A stretch of 64,000 nucleotides of DNA, from positions 1 through 64,000 of the forward strand of contig CANQOT010000003.1 of assembly GCA_947625555.1 (NCBI GenBank). Reading direction: 5' to 3'. How positions within the stretch are numbered: position 1 is the first letter of the stretch; each line of letters begins with the position of its first letter. The DNA is from an uncultured Clostridia bacterium. GTDB taxonomy: Bacteria; Bacillota; Clostridia; Christensenellales; Borkfalkiaceae. The notes under the pieces were generated by a model that was not told the origin of the DNA, ran no database searches, and saw only the letters and a program-made list of their open reading frames with translations. Of this stretch, positions 8,304-18,163 are shown in pieces. Position numbers and translations under genes: made by a program.

Positions 8304-10018
8304 GCGTGCACCTCCGTCTGCGAAGCATAGATCTCGCGGTAGAGTTGGGAGCGCACCATGAGCTCATCGTGGGTACCCATGTCCGCAATACGGCCCTCGT
8401 CGAGCACGAGAATGCGGTCGGCGTGCATCACCGATGCGACCCGTTGGGAAACTAGGACGGTGGTACAGCGCAGCTCGCGCAACGCCTTGCGGAGGCGGGC
8501 GTCCGTCGCATAGTCGAGGGCGGACGAGGCGTCGTCGAGGATGAGGATGGGCGGCTTCCCCACGAGGGCGCGCGCGATGGTGAGCCGCTGGCGTTGGCCT
8601 CCCGAGAGGTTGCGCCCCTCCTGCTCGATCTCCGCGCCGAGCCCCCCCTTCTTTTCGAGAATATCCGCCGCCTGCGCCGTGCGCGCTGCTTCGAGAAGTT
8701 CTTCATCCGTCGCGTCCTCGCTGCCCCACCGCAGGTTTTCCGCAAGGGTGCCGCGGAACAGGACGGCCTTCTGCGGGACATACCCGAACATCTTCCGAAG
8801 CTCACCTGCGGGAATGGCGCGAACGTCCCTTCCCCCCACGAGGACCCGCCCTTCGCTCGCCTCATAGAAGCGGGGCAAAAGGCGGACAAGGGTGCTCTTT
8901 CCCGAACCCGTGCCGCCCAAAATGCCCACCGTCTCGCCGCGCTGCGCCGCGAAGGTGATGTCTTGCAGGGCGGGCGCACCGTCGCCAGCATAGGTGAAGG
9001 TAACGTTCTCGAAGGCGAACGCGGGGGCGTTTTCGTCGGCCTCCGCCGCGGGAAGGTCCTCCTTTTTCTCCTCCTCCCCGTCGCTGTCGAGTACCGCACC
9101 GATGCGCTTTGCACAGGATACCGTCTTTGCGAGGGTGACGATGAGGTTGGTGAGCTTGACGAGTTCGACGAGAATGAGCGCGAGATAGCCGTAGAGCGCG
9201 ACGACGTCGCCCTGTTCGAGGGCCCCGTGCCCCACGCGCAAGGCGCCCACATAGATGAGTACGATGACGGCGATGTTGACGAGGAGGAAGGTGAGCGGCG
9301 CAGTGAGCGAGGCGATGCGCCCCACCCTTTCCTGCGCCCCTCTCAAACGGTCGTTCCTCTTCGAAAAGGAGGCGGTCTCCTTCCCTTCGAGACGGAAGGC
9401 GCGGATGACGCGCGCGCCCGTCAGGTTCTCCCTTGCGGCGAGGTAGACGCCGTCGAGATCCTCCTGCACCGCGCGGTATTTGGGCACGCAGGCCGCCATA
9501 ACCGCATAGATGACGAAGGCGAGAACGGGAATGAGGGCGACGAACACGCAGGCCGCCTTGACGTCGATGACGAAGGCGAGCGCCGTCGCGCCGAACACGA
9601 CGATGGGCGAGCGGAGGAGCAGGCGGAGCATCATGTTGACGCCCGTCTGTACTTGGTTGACATCGCTCGTCATGCGGGTGAGCATCGAGGCGGTACCCAT
9701 GTCGTCGATCTGTGCATACGAAAAGCATTGCATCTTGCCGAAGAGCCGCCGCCTGAGTTCCGCGCCCGTACCCACCGCCGCCTTGGCCGCAAAGTACTGC
9801 GCCGCGAGCGCAAACAAGAGCCCCAGCGCCGCAAACGCGGCGAGGAGCAAGAAGGCATGCAAAATAAAATCCCTATCCCCGTTCGCGATCCCGACATCGA
9901 TGACCTTGGCCACGACGAGGGGGACGAGGAGTTCCATTCCCGCTTCGAGCAGCTTGAAAAGAGGCGATAAGATCGCCTCTGCCCGATATTTTTTCAAACA
10001 GGAAAAGAGATGGCCCAT
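8300..10018 (-). CDS. ABC transporter, fused permease/ATPase (first half of pair)
   Basis: 572 aa; Walker A GGTGSGKST, LSGGQRQRLTIARAL, ILILDDASSALD; overlaps the next gene by 4 nt. Confidence 0.93.
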   Translation of the reverse strand: MGHLFSCLKKYRAEAILSPLFKLLEAGMELLVPLVVAKVIDVGIANGDRDFILHAFLLLAAFAALGLLFALAAQYFAAKAAVGTGAELRRRLFGKMQCFSYAQIDDMGTASMLTRMTSDVNQVQTGVNMMLRLLLRSPIVVFGATALAFVIDVKAACVFVALIPVLAFVIYAVMAACVPKYRAVQEDLDGVYLAARENLTGARVIRAFRLEGKETASFSKRNDRLRGAQERVGRIASLTAPLTFLLVNIAVIVLIYVGALRVGHGALEQGDVVALYGYLALILVELVKLTNLIVTLAKTVSCAKRIGAVLDSDGEEEKKEDLPAAEADENAPAFAFENVTFTYAGDGAPALQDITFAAQRGETVGILGGTGSGKSTLVRLLPRFYEASEGRVLVGGRDVRAIPAGELRKMFGYVPQKAVLFRGTLAENLRWGSEDATDEELLEAARTAQAADILEKKGGLGAEIEQEGRNLSGGQRQRLTIARALVGKPPILILDDASSALDYATDARLRKALRELRCTTVLVSQRVASVMHADRILVLDEGRIADMGTHDELMVRSQLYREIYASQTEVHA

Positions 10019-10019
10019 A

Positions 10020-11039
10020 TCACACTCTCACGAGGAACAGATAGACGTAATAGCCGACGAAGGATAGAACCATGAGCGCGCCCGCCCATTTGCCGAGCTT
10101 CTTCCTTCCGAGAAGGGCGCACCCATAGAGGAGCACGGCGGCGCCGAGGGCGACCAGCCCGTCGATGAGGTTGTCGGGATAGTGGAATGCGAGCGGCCAG
10201 AAGAGCGAGGAGACGCCCGCGACAAGGAAGATGTTGAAGATATTGCTGCCGATGATGTTGCCGACGGCGATATCCGTCTCCCCCTTCGCCGCCGCCACGA
10301 GGGAGGTGACGAGTTCGGGAAGGGAGGTGCCGATGGCGACGATGGTGAGGCCGATGATATCCTCGGGGACGCTGAAATATTCGGCGATGCGCGTCGCGCT
10401 CTCTACGAGGAGCGTCCCGCCGCCCACCACCATCCCGAGGCCGACGACGGTCAAAAGAATGAGGAACCACGTCTTTTGTTCCATCATCCTGAACCATTTT
10501 CCCACTTTGGTCTTGGGCTCTTTTTCGGGCTTGTCCTCTTCGGGTGCGGGGCCGCCGGCGAGCTTTGCCGCCTTCTGTTCCTTCCGCGCATTCCAGAAGA
10601 GGACGGCCATATATCCCGCAAAGACGACGATAAGGGCGAGCCCGTCCCACCACGAGAGGGCGTTCCCCCACGCGCCAAGCCCGATGAGAAGGCCGCTCGC
10701 GAGAAGGAGCACGGGGATATCGAGCCAAAGGGAGACCTTCTTCACGGGAAGGGTGCGTACGAGGGCGGAGATCCCCAAAATAAGCAAAATATTGGTGATA
10801 TTGCTCCCGACGACGTTGCCGATGGCGATGCCCGTCGAGTGCTTGATGGCGGCCGTGACCGAGACGCACAGCTCGGGCGCGCTCGTGCCGAATGCGACGA
10901 TGGTGAGCCCGATGACGAGGGCGGAGATCTTGCACTTTTCCGCAATGCCCGCGGCGCCGTCCACGAACCAATCCGCCCCCTTCACGAGGAGGGCGAATCC
11001 CACGATCAATAAGAATATCCAAAGAAAGAGAAAGCCCAT
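10020..11039 (-). CDS. CaCA family Na+/Ca2+ antiporter
   Basis: Start at MGFLFLWIFLL; two duplicated motifs GTSAPELCVSV and GTSLPELVTSL typical of YrbG-type exchangers. Confidence 0.9.
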   Translation of the reverse strand: MGFLFLWIFLLIVGFALLVKGADWFVDGAAGIAEKCKISALVIGLTIVAFGTSAPELCVSVTAAIKHSTGIAIGNVVGSNITNILLILGISALVRTLPVKKVSLWLDIPVLLLASGLLIGLGAWGNALSWWDGLALIVVFAGYMAVLFWNARKEQKAAKLAGGPAPEEDKPEKEPKTKVGKWFRMMEQKTWFLILLTVVGLGMVVGGGTLLVESATRIAEYFSVPEDIIGLTIVAIGTSLPELVTSLVAAAKGETDIAVGNIIGSNIFNIFLVAGVSSLFWPLAFHYPDNLIDGLVALGAAVLLYGCALLGRKKLGKWAGALMVLSFVGYYVYLFLVRV

Positions 11040-11255
11040 TTTCCTACCCTTCCCGCTTAAAGTAACACATGCGAAAAGTTTTGTCAAGCGCGCGTGCGTG
11101 AAATATGGCCAAAAGGGGAAGCGCATCATCCTGCCCCGTCCTCATACCGAGCCAAAGGCGAGTGTATCCTTTATTAAAGAACGGACTGCATTGCCTCACG
11201 GAGCAAAGATTCGCTCACCCCTTACGGGGTTCGGAATGAGGTCGGATCACCGCGG

Positions 11256-11843
11256 TCACAAAATCCCTTCGAGGAGCAACTTACAGCCGATGGCGATGAG
11301 GACGGCCCCTCCCGCGATCTCCGCCTTCCCCGCAAGTTTTTGCGCCGCCGCCCGCCCGAACGCCACGGCGGGCAGAACGAGGATGGCGGTGACGACGCCG
11401 ATGACGGCGGCACAGAGCACCGCATGGACGGGGAGGCCGAGGTTTTTCTCCGTCGCGAGAAGGGTGACGCCGACGGCGAGCGCATCGAGGCTTGTCGCGA
11501 CGGCCTGCCCCAAAAGTTTGGCGGGCGTGAGCGGCTTTTGAGCGAAAACGAGGGGGGCATGTCTGCGATCCTCCCCCACGCATTCGACGATGGCCTTGAC
11601 CCCGAGAAGGAAGAGGATGGCGAAGGAAAGATAGGGCGCGATCTTTCCCACCGTCTCCGAAAAGGCGTACCCCCCATAGTATCCGAGGACGGGCATGGCA
11701 AATTGGAAGAGCCCGAAGGCGCCCGCCACGGCGAGCATCTTGCCCTTCTTCATGCGGGGTTCCGCCATGCCGTTCGTCATGCCGACGGCGACGGCGTCCA
11801 TCGCGAGCGCGATCCCCATGAGTACCACTTCCCAGATCTGCAT
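11256..11843 (-). CDS. mntP: Manganese efflux pump MntP
   Basis: MQIWEVVLMGIALAMDAVAVGMTNGM...GQAVATSLDALAVGVTLL duplicated motifs; preceded by a yybP-ykoY-like leader. Confidence 0.92.
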   Translation of the reverse strand: MQIWEVVLMGIALAMDAVAVGMTNGMAEPRMKKGKMLAVAGAFGLFQFAMPVLGYYGGYAFSETVGKIAPYLSFAILFLLGVKAIVECVGEDRRHAPLVFAQKPLTPAKLLGQAVATSLDALAVGVTLLATEKNLGLPVHAVLCAAVIGVVTAILVLPAVAFGRAAAQKLAGKAEIAGGAVLIAIGCKLLLEGIL

Positions 11844-11873
11844 AGCCCTTTTCCTTCCGCCCTTGCAGGGCTT

Positions 11874-12000
11874 AAAAAAAGACTTACGCACGGAAAAAAC
11901 CGTGCATAAGTCTCACCGTTTCATGCAACACCCGCGCCAAAGGCGCATTGTGTGGATGGTGCCGCTCACCCCGCGGGGTGAACCGATTACTCCCCTATGA
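11874..12000 (-). ncRNA. yybP-ykoY (Mn2+) riboswitch with terminator expression platform
   Basis: Minus-strand AGGGGAGTAATCGG...CCACACAATGCGCCTTTGGCGCGGGTGTTGCATGAAACGGTGAGACTT, followed by GACTTATGCACGG-TTTTTT-CCGTGCGTAAGTC-TTTTTTT; upstream of mntP. Confidence 0.85.
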
Positions 12001-12008
12001 CAGATGTG

Positions 12009-12037
12009 ATTATATCATATGGGCGCAGGCCTGTCAA
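12009..12037 (-). promoter_or_regulatory. Promoter of riboswitch-mntP unit
   Basis: TTGACA (12032-12037), 17 nt, TATAAT (12009-12014) on minus strand. Confidence 0.8.
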
Positions 12038-12291
12038 ATGTTTCGGGGCGGCTTTTGGAGCATTTTCGCGCGGGAGACGGAAACGGGCGCCGTCTGCGGC
12101 GTGCATGTCTCCACTTTGAGGACGACGGCCTCCGTGAGCCGTTCCTCCCTTCCGAAGGGCGCGAGCACCTTCTCCCCCACCTCCACGGGGAAGGGCGCGA
12201 TGTACCAATAGGGGGCGCCCATGATGTCCACCTTGGCGAACGTGACGGGCATATTGTCGGCGATGACGCCGCCCGAGAGGGAATGGATCAT
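12034..12291 (-). CDS. Conserved hypothetical protein
   Basis: 85 aa; KVDIMGAPYWYIAPFPVEVGEKVLAPFGREERLTEAVVLKVE; follows cls closely. Confidence 0.6.
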   Translation of the reverse strand: MIHSLSGGVIADNMPVTFAKVDIMGAPYWYIAPFPVEVGEKVLAPFGREERLTEAVVLKVETCTPQTAPVSVSRAKMLQKPPRNI

Positions 12292-12300
12292 GATATCTCC

Positions 12301-13878
12301 TTAAAAGAGCGGGGCGAAGATCTTCGCGAGCTCGCAGATCCACCGCCAGACGACGCTCCGTTTGGCGTCCTCCCGCGTTTGCAGGGCGGACTTTTCGAAG
12401 GTCTCCTCAAAATCCTTTTTGATGCCTTCGACGGCCTTGGTCTTGTACATGAGCACCCCGTCCTCGTAGTGGAAGAGGAAGGAGCGGTAGTCGAGATTGA
12501 CCGTTCCGACCGTGGCGACCTCGTCGTCGGCGAGCATGAGCTTGGCATGAATGAACCCGGGGATATACTCGTAGATCTTCACGCCACCCTCGATGAGCGC
12601 CATGTAGTTGGAGCGGGTGAGGGCGAAGGGGATCTTCTTATCGGGAATGTGCGGCGTGATGATGCGCACGTCCACCCCCCTGCGTGCGGCGAGGATGAGG
12701 GCCTGTTTGAGGCTGTAATCGATGATGAGGTAGGGCGTCGCGATCCAGACGCGCTCCCTCGCGCCGTTTAAGATGTTGATATAGACGTCCTCGCTGAAAT
12801 GGCGGGGATAGATGGGGAAGGGCCCGTCGCCGTAGGGCTGGACGTAGCCCTCCTCTTCGAACCTCTCGGGCGTCTCGGGAAGGTAGCGCTCCACCTCGTC
12901 GATGGTCTTGACCTGCACGTCGAACTGCCGCAAAAACATGAAGAGGAGCCCCTTGACCCCCTCCCCTTCGAGGCGGATGGCGTTATCCTTCCAATGGCCG
13001 AAGGGATGGGTGACGTTGATATATTCGTCGGCGAGGTTGAGCCCGCCCGTATAGCCGATCTTGCCGTCGATGACCGTGATCTTGCGGTGGTCGCGGTTGT
13101 TGTGCACGGTGGTTAGGACGGGCACGAAGGGGCTGAATTTCTTGCAATAGATGCCCTTCTTTTTGAGGGTGCGGTGGTAGTTCAGGTGGATCTTGCCCAT
13201 GCAGCCAATATCGTCGTACATCACGCGCACTTCGACGCCCTCGCGGATCTTGCGCTCCAAAACGGAGAGGATGCTGTTCCACATCTGCCCCCGCTCGATG
13301 ATGAAGTACTCCATGAAGATGTACTTTTCCGCCTTTTCGAGGTCGGAGAGGAACCTCTCCAAAAATTCCTCGCCCGAGGGGAAATATTCGGTGCGGGTAC
13401 CGCCGTAGACGATGGCCTCGGGCGTGACGGTGGAGAGCGCCTCGCTCACCATCCCCCAGCGGCCCATGCGCCCGTGGAGCTCTTCGGGCGTGAACTTGCG
13501 TTCCTCGTGCTTGCGGATGGCGAAGTCCACATCGCGGTAGAGGCGGCGCTTCTTCTTGGAAGGGCGGGCGGAGGAGAAGAGCAGGTAGAGCACGACGCCG
13601 AACATGCTGAACACGACGATGGTGATGATCCACGGGATCTTGGTCTCGGGAACCATATCGCGGTTGGCGGCGTGGATGACGAAGATGGCCGCCACGAGGT
13701 ACCAGATGATGAAGATGACGAGGCTGACGTAGGGTTCGGCTTCGGGCGCATAGCGGGCGATGACGCCGTGCAGAAGGACGAGCGCGGCGATGATGGCCGC
13801 CCAGATGAGGAGCACAAAGATGATGATGGTCAGCGCCACGATGAAAAAGCGGCTGAATATTCTTTTGAACAGTCTCAT
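12301..13878 (-). CDS. cls: Cardiolipin synthase (PLD superfamily)
   Basis: 525 aa; two HKD motifs, HNNRDHRKITVIDGKIGYTGG and GFIHAKLMLADDEVATVGTVNLDYRS. Confidence 0.93.
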   Translation of the reverse strand: MRLFKRIFSRFFIVALTIIIFVLLIWAAIIAALVLLHGVIARYAPEAEPYVSLVIFIIWYLVAAIFVIHAANRDMVPETKIPWIITIVVFSMFGVVLYLLFSSARPSKKKRRLYRDVDFAIRKHEERKFTPEELHGRMGRWGMVSEALSTVTPEAIVYGGTRTEYFPSGEEFLERFLSDLEKAEKYIFMEYFIIERGQMWNSILSVLERKIREGVEVRVMYDDIGCMGKIHLNYHRTLKKKGIYCKKFSPFVPVLTTVHNNRDHRKITVIDGKIGYTGGLNLADEYINVTHPFGHWKDNAIRLEGEGVKGLLFMFLRQFDVQVKTIDEVERYLPETPERFEEEGYVQPYGDGPFPIYPRHFSEDVYINILNGARERVWIATPYLIIDYSLKQALILAARRGVDVRIITPHIPDKKIPFALTRSNYMALIEGGVKIYEYIPGFIHAKLMLADDEVATVGTVNLDYRSFLFHYEDGVLMYKTKAVEGIKKDFEETFEKSALQTREDAKRSVVWRWICELAKIFAPLF

Positions 13879-13887
13879 TTCCTTCTC

Positions 13888-14963
13888 CTATATGCGCTCG
13901 AACACCGTGCACCCGCAGGGTGCGGTATGCGATGTATATTCCCCCGTCAAAATGATGTCGCGATTGGGCGAATGGACGGTTTTCCACCCCACCATGTCCG
14001 CGAATGCGTCCCTCGCAACGTCCTCCGCACGCAATCCGCACGCGTCCGCCTCTTCGAGGTCGGGGCAGGCGTAGAAGCAGTGGGAGACGAGCTCCCCGCC
14101 CAAGATCTTCACCCGTTTTAGGCTCTTCGGGACTGCAAACCCCTCCTCGTCGGAAAAGAGCCACGCAAACGTCCCGTCGAAGTTTTTCCCCGTGCTCCTC
14201 GCCGCATTGCCCGCAAAGGGCAGCGTGAGCGTTTCGAGCGCCGTGCAGGGAAGAAGGGCCCCTTCGTCGGCATAGTCGCAGGCGGAAAGGGTGAGAGCGG
14301 TCGCCGCGGGAAGGCCCGCGATCAGCCGCTTTTGCCCCGCGGTTTCGAGGTACAGGGCGTCGTTTTCCGCCAGATAGGGCGCGGCGGCAGAGAATTTCTC
14401 CACCCTGCTGCCCAAAAGGCGGTCGGCCGAAAATTCCCCCTCGGCCGCGATGCGCACTTCCCTCGCGCCCATTTCGGCCAAATACCCCGCGGGAAGGGCG
14501 CCCGAGAGAAGGACGACCCGATCCGCACGGTCGGCCCCTGCGCGCACCACCTTTTCGCCCGTATAGCGAAATTCGTCTACGGAATAGTAGACGGCGCCGC
14601 CGTATTCGCGGAAGAGGGCGGCCCGCTCGATGCGCGAGACGTCCCCCGTGCCGAGCTGTAAAAGCTCCAAAAGCGACCCCTCTGAGAGGACGGCATTGCA
14701 CGCCGAAAAGGCCTCGCTTGCACGGATCTTCCCGACATGGGTGCCCCGTTTGAGCTCGATCTCCCCATCTTCGGCGATCCCATCGAGGGCGGAATAGGCC
14801 GAAAGATAGTCCTCCTCGGTGGCCCTGCCGTCGTCCCAGGTGCAGAGATATCTCTCGCCCTTTTTATCCAAAACGGCGGGCGGAGGAAGGAAGAGGGTCG
14901 CGGCCCCTGCCGCTGCGAGGAGGACGCAAAACCCGATTGCGGCGGCCCTGCGCGCGTTCACCA
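13888..14963 (-). CDS. Secreted/membrane leucine-rich-repeat (BspA-like) protein
   Basis: Start MVNARRAAAIGFCVLLAAAGAATLFL (signal anchor); repeated ALETLTLPF / LKRVKILGGELVSHCFYACPDLEEADACG units. Confidence 0.65.
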
Positions 14964-15449
14964 TTTCAGCCTGTGCAGCGCGCCCTTCTTCTCGAGCTCC
15001 CCGAACTGATTTTGGCGGAAGGCCTCGTAGACGGCGACCGCCACGCAGTTGGAGAGGTTGAGCGAACGCCGCTCCCCCGTCATCGGGATGCGCACGCACC
15101 CCTTCTTATTCTTTACCAAAAGTTCCTCGTCGAGCCCCGCCGTCTCCTTGCCGAAGAAAAGGGCGCACTCTTCGGGATAGCGCACGTCGGTATAGCACGT
15201 CTCCGCCTTCGTCGTATAGAAGAAAAAGGGCATGCCGCGGAGCGCTTCGAACGCCTCTTCGAGGTCCTCGTGCACGCGCACATCGACATACTGCCAATAG
15301 TCGAGCCCCGCGCGGCGCACGGCGTTTTCCGAGATATCGAAGCCGAGGGGCTTCACGAGGTGCAAAACGCACCCCGTCGCGGCACAAGTGCGGGCAATGT
15401 TGCCCGTGTTCTGCGGGATCTCGGGTTCGACAAGGACGACGTGAAACAT
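14958..15449 (-). CDS. trmL: tRNA (cytidine(34)-2'-O)-methyltransferase
   Basis: MFHVVLVEPEIPQNTGNIARTCAATGCVLHLVKPLGFDIS...IPMTGERRSLNLSNCVAVAVYEA SPOUT motifs. Confidence 0.92.
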   Translation of the reverse strand: MFHVVLVEPEIPQNTGNIARTCAATGCVLHLVKPLGFDISENAVRRAGLDYWQYVDVRVHEDLEEAFEALRGMPFFFYTTKAETCYTDVRYPEECALFFGKETAGLDEELLVKNKKGCVRIPMTGERRSLNLSNCVAVAVYEAFRQNQFGELEKKGALHRLKW

Positions 15450-15568
15450 ACCGCTATTGTAATATAAATCGCCGTGATTTGCAAGGGGTTGGGAAAAAAT
15501 TAAATTTTCGCGTGCAGGTATAAATCTTCTTTCACATGGCAATCATCGCAGGGCATGGAGGTAGCGGC

Positions 15569-16093
15569 ATGAAAAAATTGATAGCGGCGATCGCGATCGT
15601 GGCGGGCATTTTGGGGATCGTTTTTGCATTCGGAAGGGTTTCTTCGCACGGCGTCGACGCGGAGGCCTACCTGCGGGTACATATCCGCGCCGATTCCAAC
15701 GAGGCGGAGGCGCAGGCCGTCAAATATAAAGTGCGCGACGAAGTCGTCGCCTACCTCACCCCCATCGTCGCCTCGTGCGAGACCAAGGCCGAGGCAATGG
15801 AAAAGATCGAAAAGAGCCTCGGCGGGATCGAGCGGACGGCAACGGGCGTTTTGCGCAAGAACGGTTTTTCGTACGGGGCGCGTGCCTCTGTGCGCAGGGA
15901 GGAATTTCCCACCCGCGTGTACGACGGCGTGACGCTCGATGCGGGGGTGTACGACGCGCTCATTTTAGAGCTGGGCTCGGGCAAGGGAGATAATTGGTGG
16001 TGCGTCGTCTACCCGCCCCTGTGCTTCACGGGCGCGCAGAACGTGGTTTACAAGAGCAAGATCGCCGAGATCATCAAAAACTTTTTCGGGTAA
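15569..16093 (+). CDS. spoIIR: Stage II sporulation protein R
   Basis: AYLRVHIRADSNEAEAQAVKYKVRDEVVAYLTP ... GDNWWCVVYPPLCFTG motifs; SD GGAGGTAG upstream. Confidence 0.9.
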   Translation: MKKLIAAIAIVAGILGIVFAFGRVSSHGVDAEAYLRVHIRADSNEAEAQAVKYKVRDEVVAYLTPIVASCETKAEAMEKIEKSLGGIERTATGVLRKNGFSYGARASVRREEFPTRVYDGVTLDAGVYDALILELGSGKGDNWWCVVYPPLCFTGAQNVVYKSKIAEIIKNFFG

Positions 16094-16397
16094 AAATTGT
16101 TTTTTTCCATCCATGTGTCGCAAAACGCAGCCTACGGCTGCGCCCTCACCACCGCCCCGCGTCATCCTGCCCTCCCCGCGTCATCCTGAGGGAGCGAAGC
16201 GACCGAAGGATCCCGAAGCACGAAGTCCTGCTTCCGGTTTTCATTCAGGGGATCTCTTCGAAGATAGGCCGCCATGAACTGCGTAAAACCCTTATCGCCT
16301 CAGGATGACGCGTTTGGGGAAGCCTTTCCATACGATAACAGTCTAAAAAACCTCCCCCTTCATGTCGAAGGGGGAGGCGCTTTTATGCCCCGATGGC

Positions 16398-17765
16398 TCA
16401 CGCGTCTTGTTTGATCGTCATAAGGTACGACTGCGCCTCCTTGGCGCCCAAATGGCTGTGGGAATCGTTCACCGCACCGCCGACGAGGAAGGTGACGAGC
16501 AGATTTCCCTCCGCGAGCTGTTCCTCTGTGACCGTAAAGGAGAGCGTCGTCAGATTCCCGTAGAGGTCCTCTTTGGCGAGCGGCGTCTTTCCGTTCACCT
16601 TGACGTCATACGCCTTGATCAGCGCCGCAGCGTCGGTAAAGACATTCAGGCCCCCGTTCGCGATGCACGCGTCCAAGAAAAACGAATCGTCATACTCCGC
16701 TCCGAAAGTAAGCCCATCCAATCCGAGTTGCCCCTCCGCGCCCTTAAACTCGAAGCTGCGGTCGCACACTTCTTCGAAAGTGACGGTGTACGTCCCGGCC
16801 TTTGTGATCGTCATGCCGAACCGCGTGCGCGCCTCGCCCGTCACGAAATAATACGTTCCTTCATCGACCTCGCAGAGCGTACCGCCGCCCGAAGAAGTCG
16901 AATCCCCGACAAAGCCCTTTTGATACTCCACCGACTGTTTGCCGTTGCAATCGGGGCACACCCTTTCGAGCGTGCCGCCCTCCGCTTGGGCAGCCGGGAC
17001 TTCCTCATAAGCGAAGGAATAACCGTTGGCGTGCGGGCAGGACGCCGACTCCACGGCGCCGCAGACGCAGTTGCCCTTGGAAAAGTCATGCGCCTCTTTG
17101 GCAAAGTCGGGGTCGACCGTGCCGTCCGAAGGGCAGACCTTCCAATGCTGCGTGTCGTCGCCCTTCCAACCCGTGTACTTATGGTCGTGGACGCGGATGG
17201 AGGCTTTTTCATCCCCCACCACCCATGTGATGAGATAGGTGTTCGGCTCGTCGGGCGAGATCATAAGGGGATCGTTTCCGTGCGAATACAGACTATCAAG
17301 GGGATATGCCCACGTCGTCGTATAGCAGTAGATGGCAAAATAGTCGGTAGGGATAAGGTACACTTCCGCGGTGTACGTCTTTCCGTCCTCGCCGAGCGTC
17401 ATCTTGGGGCAATTCTTTGCGATCGACTCGGGGACCGATGCCCCGCGCTGGCGGTACACCGAGGCGATCTCGCTGCCGGGATAGGAAGCGATGTGCCCCA
17501 TGACGTACACTTCCCATAGCTGTGCGCCGCATTCGCAGTCGCCGTCTACATACTCGTGCGGCGATTTGCCCGCGGGGTCCTCCGCCCCGTCGTCGGGGCA
17601 GACCAGCCAATGCTGCGTGCTGTCGTGCTTCCACTCCGTGTAGGCGTGGGTGTGCTCGGTCGTAGGGGGCGTTTCGGGGGTCTTTCCCCCTCCGCAGGCC
17701 GAAAGGCCGAGGCTTGCGGCCATCGCGAGCGAAAGTCCCGCAATGAGCCAAGTTTGTTTGTTCAT
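16398..17765 (-). CDS. Lipoprotein with duplicated His/Cys-rich module
   Basis: Lipobox LGLSACGGG; repeats HTHAYTEWKHDSTQHWLVCPDDGAEDPAGKSPHEYVDGDCECGA and HDHKYTGWKGDDTQHWKVCPSDGTVDPDFAKEAHDFSKGNCVCGA. Confidence 0.8.
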   Translation of the reverse strand: MNKQTWLIAGLSLAMAASLGLSACGGGKTPETPPTTEHTHAYTEWKHDSTQHWLVCPDDGAEDPAGKSPHEYVDGDCECGAQLWEVYVMGHIASYPGSEIASVYRQRGASVPESIAKNCPKMTLGEDGKTYTAEVYLIPTDYFAIYCYTTTWAYPLDSLYSHGNDPLMISPDEPNTYLITWVVGDEKASIRVHDHKYTGWKGDDTQHWKVCPSDGTVDPDFAKEAHDFSKGNCVCGAVESASCPHANGYSFAYEEVPAAQAEGGTLERVCPDCNGKQSVEYQKGFVGDSTSSGGGTLCEVDEGTYYFVTGEARTRFGMTITKAGTYTVTFEEVCDRSFEFKGAEGQLGLDGLTFGAEYDDSFFLDACIANGGLNVFTDAAALIKAYDVKVNGKTPLAKEDLYGNLTTLSFTVTEEQLAEGNLLVTFLVGGAVNDSHSHLGAKEAQSYLMTIKQDA

Positions 17766-17800
17766 ACATTCCCTCCAGAAAGTTATTAGCGGGCAATAAA

Positions 17801-17977
17801 ATAAAAAGGACGCTCCAATCCGAGGAGCGCCCGCTTCGAGTATCCCCGAATTGTTGCGACACAATAATCCTGTTAGTGTTAGGAAAAAAAGATACACCGA
17901 GGCCGTTGTATCTTTGCACTAACAGTATTCTATTGTGTCGCGGTTTTCATTCTATCACAGCAAAACCCGTTTTGCAA
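17801..17977 (-). promoter_or_regulatory. Promoter plus structured leader with two terminator-like hairpins
   Basis: Minus strand: TTGCAA (17972-17977)-17 nt-TAGAAT (17949-17954), long inverted repeat 17856-17941, then GGGCGCTCC-tcggatt-GGAGCGTCC-TTTTTAT (17801-17832). Confidence 0.65.
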
Positions 17978-18163
17978 GTGGTTTGAAAAAATTTTTTTGC
18001 AAGAACCCCTACCCCAAAGTTCGGCACGAGGATTGTAGCGACGAAGTAGCGAAGTGAAGGATCCCGAAATGTGTTATCCGTAAAATCTACTATAAATATA
18101 ACCGCCGACGAAGGGTTGCTCGTCGGCGGTTTGTTTTATCATTCAATACTGTTTTTTGGCCAT

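Noticed and set aside
11143-11250. A-type repeat near mntP (GATTCGCTCACCCCTTACGGGGTTCGGAATGAG) as a specific regulatory site
   Set aside because: The same motif type recurs at 6180-6450, 32780-32815, 56120-56235 and 63615-63710. It is a generic intergenic palindromic repeat of the TCATTCCGAA/GTCATCCTGAG type seen in many bacteria.
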